Shown: in pieces, positions 1-5,412 of the stretch | Numbering within the stretch: the stretch's first letter is position 1 | Layout of the letters: every line of letters begins with the position of its first letter | From: Spirochaetales bacterium | GTDB taxonomy: Bacteria > Spirochaetota > Spirochaetia > DTKZ01 | NCBI GenBank assembly: GCA_031266855.1 | Contig: JAISAF010000253.1 | Coordinates: forward strand, 1 to 6,587 | Direction: 5' to 3' | DNA: 6,587 nt | Notes under the pieces: model-generated | Databases searched by the model: none | The model's input: only the letters and a program-made list of their open reading frames with translations | Told to the model about the DNA's origin: nothing | Position numbers and translations under genes: made by a program

Positions 1-336
1 CCTGTCTTTACTCAGTGGTCGGAGGTTGGCGGAGGGTACATCGACCAGGAAGAATTTACGGTAGTTCCTTCGGATGTACGGGTTGTTGATATAGTCGGTT
101 TTGTCATTGACGGCACTTCGTTTGACTTAGACAAAACAGATGGAACGCATAAAGTACGGTATATGTACGCGGATAAAGACGCTCATGTATATGGAGTACT
201 TCCCTATGGTGACGGAAAGGAGGATATAAATCTGATTTTAAAACAGGGATGGAATTCGACGCTTTGGAGTAAGTCCGGCTCTAACGAAACATGGGTAAGC
301 GGCGGTTCTGACGGGTACAGGTGGGTAGTTGATTAG
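1..336 (+). CDS. C-terminal fragment of an unrecognised, possibly exported protein
   Basis: Frame 1 is open from the first base to a TAG at 334-336, giving 111 residues; the start lies upstream of the window. I do not recognise the family. The segment is rich in Gly, Asp, Val and aromatics, has no hydrophobic membrane helix and no cysteine, and reads like a beta-rich domain. Near the end is LKQGWNSTLW, followed by a Gly/Ser-rich stretch and a final YRWVVD. A GWN-type motif before a tryptophan-containing tail is the sort of ending I associate with spirochaete secreted proteins and lipoproteins, but this is an impression, not an identification. Base composition is intermediate between the GC-rich metabolic genes and the AT-rich segment further on. 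The stop is followed within 25 bases by a strong hairpin (360-390) without a T-tract. An internal GGAGG at 218-222 has no usable start after it and is probably chance. Confidence 0.75.
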   Translation, partial: PVFTQWSEVGGGYIDQEEFTVVPSDVRVVDIVGFVIDGTSFDLDKTDGTHKVRYMYADKDAHVYGVLPYGDGKEDINLILKQGWNSTLWSKSGSNETWVSGGSDGYRWVVD

Positions 337-359
337 CGGCGGATAACCTTTCCGCCGGG

Positions 360-390
360 CCCGCGATTTTGCCGAAGGCAAAATCGCGGG
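360..390. repeat. Perfect 14-bp hairpin, GAA triloop
   Basis: CCCGCGATTTTGCC (360-373) pairs perfectly with 377-390 around a GAA loop. Read on the minus strand the apex is GCCTTCGGC, that is, a C(UUCG)G tetraloop in RNA. It sits 24 bp after the stop of the upstream partial gene and could end or protect that transcript, but no T-tract follows on either strand, so it is not a canonical intrinsic terminator. First of three perfect hairpins in this gap. Confidence 0.85.
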
Positions 391-401
391 GGTTTGCCGC
401 C

Positions 402-426
402 GTGCGCAGCGCTTCGCGCTGCGCAC
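402..426. repeat. Perfect 11-bp hairpin, TTC triloop
   Basis: GTGCGCAGCGC (402-412) pairs perfectly with 416-426 around TTC. The stem is unrelated in sequence to those at 360-390 and 477-511, while the apex GCTTCGC follows the same pattern. No T-tract follows. No coding potential is seen around it. Confidence 0.85.
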
Positions 427-476
427 ACACGCACGGTTGCCGCTACCCTTTACGCTTACAGCCTGGGAAGTAAGGC

Positions 477-511
477 CACGCGGTTAATTGCCTTCGGCAA
501 TTAACCGCGTG
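477..511. repeat. Perfect 16-bp hairpin, CTTCGG apex
   Basis: CACGCGGTTAATTGCC (477-492) pairs perfectly with 496-511 around TTC. The apex GCCTTCGGC would form a C(UUCG)G tetraloop in a plus-strand RNA. It is followed directly by GTATAAC (513-519). The string GTGCGTATAAC spans the hairpin edge at 509-519 and recurs at 6337-6347, again beside a copy of the modular repeat. Confidence 0.87.
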
Positions 512-525
512 CGTATAACCCGCCC

Positions 526-633
526 GCGCCAGGGATAGTAGCGGAAAGCCCGCAGGATTTGCATTGGCAAATCCGAGGACTTGCAGCGGATAGCCCGGTT
601 CCGGGGCCGCGGGCAGCGGCCCCGGAAGGCGCC
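526..633 (-). repeat. Modular palindromic repeat, copy A (inverted)
   Basis: Read on the minus strand, the order is: GGCGCC (633-628); a 12-bp palindrome TTCCGGGGCCGC with a 5-base loop (627-599); CCGGGCTATCCGCT (598-585); CAAGTCCTCGG; a second palindrome GGATTTGC-CAAT-GCAAATCC (574-555); then GCGGGCTTTCCGCT, whose GGGCTTTCCGCT spans 551-540; and finally ACTATCCCTGGCGC. The same order and linkers recur in copy C (6176-6280) and, shortened, in copy B (1764-1826). Linkers are nearly identical between copies, whereas stem sequences differ but remain complementary. No ORF of substance is contained. Function is unknown; a mobile palindromic element or a structured RNA or DNA module are both possible. 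Confidence 0.8.
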
Positions 634-653
634 CTGTATCTTTTTTTCTTTAC

Positions 654-682
654 TTGTGTTTTTCCTCGTATGGGTTTATCAT
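654..682 (+). promoter_or_regulatory. Candidate sigma-70-type promoter for the dehydrogenase
   Basis: TTGTGT (654-659, 3 of 6 consensus matches) and TATCAT (677-682, 5 of 6) are separated by 17 bp. Transcription would begin near 689 and give a leader of about 29 bases that carries the GAGG ribosome-binding site at 705-708. The preceding pyrimidine-rich tract (640-650) adds AT-rich character upstream. Prediction by eye only. Confidence 0.4.
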
Positions 683-717
683 GGAGCATTCTTTTTTAAT
701 AAGTGAGGATGCAGATT

Positions 718-1749
718 ATGAAAGCGCTTGTGCATGTTGCGCCGAATAAATTCGAGATTCAGGATTTTCCGAAGCCGTCGCCGGGGCCGGGGGAGGTGCT
801 GCTGCGGGTGAAGGCTTGTGGTATTTGCGGGAGCGATATCCACGGTATGACGGGGCATACGGGGAGGAGAATTCCGCCGATTATTATGGGTCATGAGGCG
901 AGCGGTGTTATTGAGGAGACTGGCGGGGGTGTGAAGAACTTTAAGGTTGGGGACAGGATTACGTTTGATTCGACGGTGTTTTGTAATTCGTGTAAGTACT
1001 GTCTTCAGGGGCTGGTGAATCTGTGTTCAAACCGGATGGTTGTGGGGGTGTCGCCGGGTGAATACCGTAAGCATGGGGCGATGGCGGAGTACGTGACGCT
1101 GCCGGAGCAGATTCTTTATAAGCTGCCGGACACGGTGGGCTTTCATCAGGGGGCGCTGATTGAGCCGCTTTCGATTGCTATGCACGCGGTGAACCGTGGC
1201 CGACTCCATATTAACGAGAAGGTCGTTGTTATGGGCTGCGGCATTATTGGTTTGATGACGATGCAGTGCGCGCGCCTGAATGGCTGCGGGACGCTGATTG
1301 CGATAGATATGAACGAGACGCGTCTTGAGATGGCGAAAAAAGTTGGGGCGGATATTGTTATTAATCCTTTGAAAGAAAAATCGCTGGACGTGATTCTTTC
1401 GCATACGCTGGGCGAGGGGGCGGACGCGGTTTTTGACGCGGTGGGTTTGGATAAGACGGCGAATGACGCGCTCTCTTATGTGCGACGGGGCGGCAAGCTC
1501 ATTCTTATTGGGAACCTGACGCCTACCGCGCCCTTTGGTTTGCAAAGCGTTGTCACCAGGGAAATTAGCATATATGGTTCCTGCGCTTCGGCGGGGGAAT
1601 ATCAGGACAGTGTGGATATGATTGGTTCGGGCAGGATCAAGGTTGACTGGTACATCAGCAAGGTCGCTCCTCTGGAGGAGGGGCAGCTCTGGTTCGATAA
1701 GCTTTTGGCGGGCAAGGATCCTTTGTACAAGGTTCTTCTTGAACCATAG
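718..1749 (+). CDS. Zinc-dependent medium-chain alcohol/polyol dehydrogenase
   Basis: This 343-residue protein is of full length for the MDR superfamily (sorbitol, threonine and galactitol-phosphate dehydrogenase relatives). It oxidises a secondary alcohol with NAD in the cytoplasm. The N-terminal GroES-like domain has KACGICGSD (catalytic Zn Cys37), GHE (His59-Glu60) and the structural-zinc set Cys89, Cys92, Cys95 and Cys103. ALIEPLSIAMHAV supplies Glu149 before the Rossmann domain. The nucleotide loop is GCGIIG (Gly173, Gly175, Gly178), and Asp197 ending beta-2 (AIDMNE) favours NAD over NADP. All metal and cofactor residues are intact. I chose ATG 718 because GAGG at 705-708 lies 9 bases upstream and MKALVHV is a typical family start; GTG 703 and ATG 709 would put the start on or against that site. 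The substrate cannot be fixed by sequence: threonine, polyols and sugar alcohol phosphates are all possible. A co-oriented sugar isomerase-like gene follows, suggesting carbohydrate catabolism. Confidence 0.93.
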   Translation: MKALVHVAPNKFEIQDFPKPSPGPGEVLLRVKACGICGSDIHGMTGHTGRRIPPIIMGHEASGVIEETGGGVKNFKVGDRITFDSTVFCNSCKYCLQGLVNLCSNRMVVGVSPGEYRKHGAMAEYVTLPEQILYKLPDTVGFHQGALIEPLSIAMHAVNRGRLHINEKVVVMGCGIIGLMTMQCARLNGCGTLIAIDMNETRLEMAKKVGADIVINPLKEKSLDVILSHTLGEGADAVFDAVGLDKTANDALSYVRRGGKLILIGNLTPTAPFGLQSVVTREISIYGSCASAGEYQDSVDMIGSGRIKVDWYISKVAPLEEGQLWFDKLLAGKDPLYKVLLEP

Positions 1750-1763
1750 GTTTATATTTTTTG

Positions 1764-1826
1764 GGCGCCTTTTTTTGCCCGCGGACGGGCAAAAAAACCG
1801 GGCTTTCCGCTACAATCCCTGGCGCG
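1764..1826 (+). repeat. Modular palindromic repeat, copy B (shortened)
   Basis: GGCGCC (1764-1769) leads into a perfect 12-bp palindrome TTTTTTTGCCCG-CGGA-CGGGCAAAAAAA (1770-1797), then CCGGGCTTTCCGCT (1798-1811) and ACAATCCCTGGCGCG (1812-1826). It matches copies A and C at both ends but has one GGGCTTTCCGCT instead of two and lacks the middle hairpin. It starts only 14 bp after the dehydrogenase stop, so it probably lies in that gene's 3' untranslated region. The T-tract is on the 5' arm, so this is not a standard terminator on either strand. Confidence 0.78.
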
Positions 1827-1860
1827 CGCATAGCGGCTAACATAGCCGTACAAACAGGCC

Positions 1861-1897
1861 CGCAAACGTGTGAATGCTTCGCATTCACACGTTTGCG
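1861..1897. repeat. Perfect 17-bp hairpin, TTC triloop
   Basis: CGCAAACGTGTGAATGC (1861-1877) pairs perfectly with 1881-1897 around TTC (1878-1880). It is the longest perfect palindrome in the window. It shares the GCTTCGC apex with 402-426, and the TTC loop with 477-511, while its stem is unrelated to either. No T-tract follows. Confidence 0.88.
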
Positions 1898-1912
1898 ACC
1901 ATCTAGTTAGGC

Positions 1913-1935
1913 GCAATTTTGCACAGCAAAATTGC
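1913..1935. repeat. Perfect 10-bp hairpin, ACA triloop
   Basis: GCAATTTTGC (1913-1922) pairs with GCAAAATTGC (1926-1935) around ACA. It lies 15 bp after the 17-bp hairpin, inside the segment bounded by the 19-bp direct repeats. Confidence 0.8.
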
Positions 1936-2051
1936 ATGATTTATTACCAGGCACAGTGCGTTACGCGTAGTGCACGTTTATATTATTACCGGCTGTCGCG
2001 CGCATAGCGGCAATGATGTTTTTCGCCAGAGAGCCGGAACCATATTTCTTC

Positions 2052-2080
2052 TTTAACTTTTCCGGCTTCGCGGTTATATT
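2052..2080 (+). promoter_or_regulatory. Weak candidate promoter for the TIM-barrel gene
   Basis: TTTAAC (2052-2057, 3 of 6) and TATATT (2075-2080, 5 of 6) are 17 bp apart, about 60 bases before the start codon. An imperfect stem, AGCCGGAA (2032-2039) with TTCCGGCT (2060-2067), overlaps the spacer and could be an operator or a chance palindrome. Read-through from the dehydrogenase promoter is the alternative. Confidence 0.3.
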
Positions 2081-2140
2081 TATATTTCTTTGTGTTTAGT
2101 CTTTGCAGGCTATTAGCGCCTGAATGAAAACGGAGGAATT

Positions 2141-2956
2141 ATGAAAATTGGTGTATGCGGATGCATGATTGCGCCTGACAGGGACCCGGTGGGTATTGAT
2201 GTTGTGGAAGAGTGCGCGCGGCTTGGCTTTGATTACATTGAGCTGTCCCTGCGGGATGTCGCGGCTCTGGATACGGCTGGTTTTTCCGCTGTGGCGCGCA
2301 GGCTGGAGAAATCCGGTTTACGTTCGGAGGCCTGCAATAATTTTTATCCCCCGGAGCAGCGGATAACCGGGCCGGAGGTCAATTTTGCGGCTTTACGGGA
2401 TTATACCGCACACGCCCTGCGCCGCGCGAAGGATTTGGGCGCGGAGTTCGTTGTGTTTGGCAGTTCCGGGGCCAGAAATATTCCCGACGGGTTTCCCCGC
2501 GAGGAAGCCTGGCGGCAGATTGTTGAGGCTTCGCGGATGATAGCGGAAGAAGCGCTCAGGGCAGGACTTACAGCCGCGATTGAATATCATAATAAACACG
2601 AGGCGAATGTGCTTCTTTCCATGACGGAGGCAATGCGGCTGCTGCGCGATACGGATATGCCGGGGATGCGGGTACTCGCGGATTACTATCATTACGCCGT
2701 TCAGGGCGAGTGCCCCGCGGATTTGGCCCAGGCATCCGGCTGTATCGTTCATGCGCATTTTGCCGAGCTGAAAGACAGGGCCTTTCCCCTCGAACCAAAA
2801 GAGGAATACCGCGCTTTTATTCAGGCGCTCGCGGACGGGGGCTATACGGGCCGCCTCAGCGTCGAGGCGTTTACAAAGGCTTTTTCCCCGGACGCGGAAA
2901 AGGCGCTTGCGGTGCTGCGCGCGCTCACGCGGGACTGTGTGAAACGGGTGTTGTGA
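2141..2956 (+). CDS. Xylose-isomerase-like TIM-barrel sugar isomerase/epimerase
   Basis: The 271-residue length and layout fit the AP endonuclease family 2 / xylose-isomerase-like TIM-barrel fold, which includes ketose 3-epimerases, hydroxypyruvate isomerase and inosose dehydratase-type enzymes. The metal site can be read: Glu148 (AIEYHNKHEAN), Asp181 with His184 (LADYYHY), His206 (HAHFAELKD) and Glu242 (LSVEAF). This spacing is close to that of D-tagatose 3-epimerase-type proteins, so an active metal-dependent isomerase or epimerase acting on a sugar or sugar acid in the cytoplasm is likely. Beta-1 is MKIGVCGCM and the barrel's FDYIELSL strand follows at 30-37. The start is well supported: GGAGG at 2132-2136, 4 bases before ATG. 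The dehydrogenase upstream on the same strand suggests a joint pathway. The substrate is not assignable. An inverted repeat begins 15 bp after the stop. Confidence 0.88.
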   Translation: MKIGVCGCMIAPDRDPVGIDVVEECARLGFDYIELSLRDVAALDTAGFSAVARRLEKSGLRSEACNNFYPPEQRITGPEVNFAALRDYTAHALRRAKDLGAEFVVFGSSGARNIPDGFPREEAWRQIVEASRMIAEEALRAGLTAAIEYHNKHEANVLLSMTEAMRLLRDTDMPGMRVLADYYHYAVQGECPADLAQASGCIVHAHFAELKDRAFPLEPKEEYRAFIQALADGGYTGRLSVEAFTKAFSPDAEKALAVLRALTRDCVKRVL

Positions 2957-2970
2957 AAAAATCAAAATTT

Positions 2971-3043
2971 TTACCGCAAAGTCGAAAAAGTTAAATATTT
3001 ATAAGAGAAGTATTTCAGATCTCCTTTTTCGACTTCGTGGTAA
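2971..3043. repeat. Imperfect 20-bp inverted repeat
   Basis: The arm 2971-2990 (core AAGTCGAAAAAG) pairs with 3024-3043 (core CTTTTTCGACTT) at 18 of 20 positions; 33 AT-rich bases lie between. It starts 15 bp after the TIM-barrel stop and ends 45 bp before the antitoxin-like start, so it could form a terminator-like stem in the read-through transcript or be the ends of a small MITE-like element. The left arm and following bases recur near 6367. No T-tract follows. Confidence 0.75.
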
Positions 3044-3088
3044 ATCTCTAATAATGTGCAATTGGCATAAACGTTTTGGGAGGATATG

Positions 3089-3322
3089 ATGCAAGTATTT
3101 GATTATACTGAGTTTAGTCAAGATATGACAAAAGCATTCAATGCAGCATTGGTCGATGAAGTAATTATCAACAATAGAGATGGAAACAGTTACAAATTAC
3201 TTCCAATAAAGAAAAAAATCAAAATAGGAAAATCCCCGCTTGAAGATATTCCACGAGTAAAACTGAATATTACGACCCAGGAAATTGTAGAACTATTGCG
3301 GGAATGCAGGGCCGGGATATAA
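3089..3322 (+). CDS. Phd/YefM-type antitoxin-like small protein, no toxin partner seen
   Basis: A 77-residue protein with the outline of prevent-host-death antitoxins. The N-terminal YTEFSQDMTKAFNAA helix (6-20) is followed by a beta-turn-beta unit EVIINNRDGNSYKLLPI (24-40), matching the family's 'vii.r.G.p..ll' hairpin. A Lys-rich linker and a C-terminal helix ITTQEIVELLRECR (61-74) come next, which in this family would clasp the toxin. If the assignment holds, it binds DNA at its own promoter as a dimer. ATG 3089 is preferred over the adjacent ATG 3086, because GGGAGG (3078-3083) lies 5 bases before 3089 and only 2 before 3086. No RelE, PIN or Fic-like toxin frame overlaps or follows; the next 127 bases are non-coding. 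Composition is AT-rich (20 of 60 bases G+C at 3121-3180), unlike the upstream genes. A toxin acting in trans, or a solitary regulator, remain options. Confidence 0.72.
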   Translation: MQVFDYTEFSQDMTKAFNAALVDEVIINNRDGNSYKLLPIKKKIKIGKSPLEDIPRVKLNITTQEIVELLRECRAGI

Positions 3323-3449
3323 AATTTTCTTTCTCATTATCGCACAGATTTTCCTTCTGCTTTTTATCCGTCATGCACAGCGCCCGTTTCGGAGTCCTCC
3401 CGCCACATCCGTATAACGCGAAAAGAAATTAAGATATTGACAAACTATA

Positions 3450-4016
3450 ATGATTATGCATTATGTAATCATTGTGAAAAGGCATATATTAATGATGATT
3501 ATTTTATGCTGTTCTCAAAATGTTTTTAGTGAAGATATTTCTTTTAATTGGTCACTTGGTGATTTTGCTATATGCTATAATATCATAGATACTGAATGGA
3601 ATGCCAGATTGGGAATATTCAAGTTTAACTGGTTTGATGAAGAAAATTGTTTTGGGCTTGGATTTAATATAATAAATTTCCAGTCATTCAGCGATGATAG
3701 CGCAGGGGGATCTATTCTCCCAATTGAAATAGTCTATAGGCCAATAGAATATATTTATTTGTATAATAGAATTGAGTGGCAATTTATGGATGGTTATAAA
3801 TATGGATTTTTTTATGATACACTTGGAATAAAATTTGCGAATTATTTTTTAACCACAATACTTAATTATGCTTTTCATTTTTCGATATTTACGGAATATA
3901 CAACCAGAAATGAATTGAAAGTAGGTCTTACACTAGACAGTGGATTTCTAATGTATTTGTTTGCATCCAGCTATACGGAAGAAAAGATGGAACAAAACAG
4001 GCTGAAAAAGAGATGA
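3450..4016 (+). CDS. Unrecognised exported, aromatic-rich protein
   Basis: The frame gives 188 residues from ATG 3450. I do not recognise a family. The N-terminus has a basic patch (KRH, 10-12), a hydrophobic core (ILMMIILCC) and a plausible signal peptidase site after VFS at residue 27; a spirochaete-style lipobox ending at Cys20 or Cys21 is a weaker alternative. The mature part alternates aromatic, hydrophobic and polar residues (FNWSLGDFAICYNI, FKFNWF, FGLGFNIINF, YIYLYNRIEW), compatible with beta strands of an outer-membrane or periplasmic protein. The charged end EEKMEQNRLKKR is not the terminal aromatic expected of a classical barrel. The start is uncertain: no good ribosome-binding site precedes 3450 or 3456, while AAAAGG (3477-3482) precedes ATG 3492, which would cripple the signal peptide. 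Strongly AT-rich (18 of 60 G+C at 3541-3600), so likely horizontally acquired or fast-evolving. Confidence 0.7.
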   Translation: MIMHYVIIVKRHILMMIILCCSQNVFSEDISFNWSLGDFAICYNIIDTEWNARLGIFKFNWFDEENCFGLGFNIINFQSFSDDSAGGSILPIEIVYRPIEYIYLYNRIEWQFMDGYKYGFFYDTLGIKFANYFLTTILNYAFHFSIFTEYTTRNELKVGLTLDSGFLMYLFASSYTEEKMEQNRLKKR

Positions 4017-4134
4017 AAAAATAATATTAGTAGCAGGAAATAGAGGATGTTTTATAAGGTTAGAGCATGAACCCGCGCGGCGACGCGGTTTTCAGCAGCG
4101 CATAACGACGCTGTTTCTCCATATTTTACCAGCC

Positions 4135-4157
4135 CAGGAAATGCCGCGCATTTCCTG
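4135..4157. repeat. Perfect 10-bp hairpin between convergent genes
   Basis: CAGGAAATGC (4135-4144) pairs with GCATTTCCTG (4148-4157) around CGC. It lies 19 bp past the symporter's stop on the minus strand and 118 bp past the plus-strand exported protein, so it could help end both transcripts. It lacks a T-tract on either side and is therefore not called a terminator. Confidence 0.65.
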
Positions 4158-4176
4158 AGTCGCCACCGCCAAAACC

Positions 4177-5409
4177 TTAAATCATTTCCCGTTTCTTCCC
4201 TGATTCAGTCATACGCAGGGAATTGGAAACGAGGGTGGTAACAAAGGACGCGCACACGGTATCCAGAAGCGCGCCCATGCTGACAAGAAGTATGGAGACG
4301 GGCCGCAGAATTAAAAAGCCCTCTTCCATTTCCCTGCCGTACATTCCTGACAGCATGGCAAGGCCGACAAAAGCGCCAAATCCCGGAACCGCGCCCAGAA
4401 GAAAGGACAGCCCGAAACTTGCCGCGATGATCCACAGAATTTGGGAAAATCCTATCTCAAGGTTTGAATGGGAGCGCAGTACCACAATAAATGACATAGC
4501 CATTATCATCGCGCTCCCGCCCCGGGTAAAAACAGCTAAAAGCGGAGGGGCCGCGGCGCAGATCCTGCGGGGTATGCCGACGCTTTCCTTTGCGTGCCGC
4601 ATAAGAAGGCCCAGGCTGAAATATACGTCCCCGGACAGGAACGCGCCCGCCGCGGGCGCAAGCTGCGCGTACATCCAGTCCAGCGGTTTTTTTCTACCCG
4701 ACAGGAAATACAGGAGCAGGGGAAAAATCACGAAAACAATAATCAGGGTAAACAGACCCAGGACGGTAAACAGTTTCAGGAAAAGACCTATTTCCGGCGC
4801 TTTTCTAAGCTGTAGCAGCATCGAAGCCGCAAGCGCGATAGCGCCAATAAAAAGAAATTCCGTAATAAAGCTGTTCATGTGATAGAAAAGCCGGGAAAGG
4901 GAATCACAGGTTTCCACCACCGAATGAAAAAGGTTCCGGTTATGCGTCAGGGTTAAACCCATGAATATAGCGAAAACGATAAGCGGCAGGAGGAAATCCG
5001 AAGATTCCGTAAAAATGGTAAAAAGGCTGGTGGGGAAAATTCTGTATAAAAGTTCTTTCAAGGCTGGTTTTTCCAAAGGAACATTGACCTCGACGATGAT
5101 GGGGATACGGCCCGGCGGAAACAGGGAAACCAGAACCGTTCCCAGCACGATCATACCAAGGCTGGTCAGAACCGCGTACACAATGGTTTTCCAATATACG
5201 GCGAAGAGTTTATTTTCAAGTTTAAGCTCATACACCGTAATTACCAGGCTGAAAAACACCAGCGGCAGTAGCACATAACGTCCTATTCTAACCACAAGCC
5301 CGGCCAGGTAAAGAAAAAATCCACCCAGTTCCCCCGAAGCGTCCGGCAGATACAGTCCTAAAAAAATACCCACAATCGCGCCAATATATAATTTCAGCCA
5401 AATTTTCAT
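4177..5409 (-). CDS. Divergent dicarboxylate/amino acid:cation symporter (SDF family)
   Basis: A 410-residue integral membrane protein of normal length for the sodium/proton:dicarboxylate (DAACS, PF00375) family, which imports glutamate, aspartate or C4-dicarboxylates with cations. The N-terminus is a membrane helix (KLYIGAIVGIFLGLYL), and PTSLFTIF...LIVFAIFMGLTL (126-154) matches the family's conserved segment before TM4. AFLSGDVYFSLGLLMRHA (256-273) aligns with re-entrant hairpin HP1, FTRGGSAM (294-301) with TM7, AVPGFG (340-345) with HP2's GIPGAG, and LLDTVCASFVTTLVSN (381-396) with TM8. Unlike typical members, the serine-rich HP1 tip, the NMDGT motif and the TM8 substrate arginine/NVTGD sequence are absent, so substrate and ion coupling probably differ. 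ATG 5409 begins 3 bases after the upstream stop; an AAGGA precedes it by 10 bases, inside the upstream gene's end. It is the second gene of a two-gene operon. Confidence 0.87.
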   Translation of the reverse strand: MKIWLKLYIGAIVGIFLGLYLPDASGELGGFFLYLAGLVVRIGRYVLLPLVFFSLVITVYELKLENKLFAVYWKTIVYAVLTSLGMIVLGTVLVSLFPPGRIPIIVEVNVPLEKPALKELLYRIFPTSLFTIFTESSDFLLPLIVFAIFMGLTLTHNRNLFHSVVETCDSLSRLFYHMNSFITEFLFIGAIALAASMLLQLRKAPEIGLFLKLFTVLGLFTLIIVFVIFPLLLYFLSGRKKPLDWMYAQLAPAAGAFLSGDVYFSLGLLMRHAKESVGIPRRICAAAPPLLAVFTRGGSAMIMAMSFIVVLRSHSNLEIGFSQILWIIAASFGLSFLLGAVPGFGAFVGLAMLSGMYGREMEEGFLILRPVSILLVSMGALLDTVCASFVTTLVSNSLRMTESGKKREMI

Positions 5410-5412
5410 TCT

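Larger units (their letters stand above)
1819..2011. repeat. 19-bp direct repeats flanking a hairpin-rich segment
   Basis: CTGGCGCGCGCATAGCGGC (1819-1837) recurs at 1993-2011 with one mismatch (CTGT for CTGG). Between them lie 155 bases with two perfect hairpins (1861-1897 and 1913-1935) and no credible ORF. The left copy overlaps the tail of modular repeat copy B. The segment could be an insertion flanked by a duplicated sequence, or a tandem remnant of the repeat family. Apart from these repeats and a candidate promoter, I see nothing else in the 391-bp gap between the dehydrogenase and the next gene. Confidence 0.7.

Noticed and set aside
360..511. CRISPR-like array in the first gap
   Set aside because: Hairpins differ in sequence and spacing; there is no constant direct repeat with unique spacers.
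599..650. Terminator formed by the GC stem 599-627 and the T-rich run 640-650
   Set aside because: The T-run starts 13 bases after the stem, and the stem is explained as palindrome I of repeat copy A.
238..689. Minus-strand ORFs of 62 residues in the first gap
   Set aside because: They run through perfect hairpins and the frame of the partial gene, are Arg/Pro-rich, and have no ribosome-binding site.
1027..1545. 172-residue minus-strand ORF opposite the dehydrogenase
   Set aside because: Arg/His/Gln-rich shadow with no motif; the plus strand encodes an intact MDR enzyme with all zinc ligands.
1770..1797. Intrinsic terminator after the dehydrogenase
   Set aside because: The T-tract is on the 5' arm and the A-tract on the 3' arm on both strands, the opposite of a terminator; it matches the repeat family instead.
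2393..2965. 190-residue minus-strand ORF opposite the TIM-barrel gene
   Set aside because: Antisense to a protein with complete metal ligands and a strong ribosome-binding site; composition is that of a shadow frame.
3437..3451. TTGACA and TATAAT next to each other before the exported protein
   Set aside because: The hexamers are only 3 bp apart, so they cannot act as one promoter, and TATAAT overlaps the proposed ATG.
4223..4882. 219-residue plus-strand ORF opposite the symporter
   Set aside because: Arg/Pro/Ser-rich shadow of a clear membrane protein; no domain recognised.
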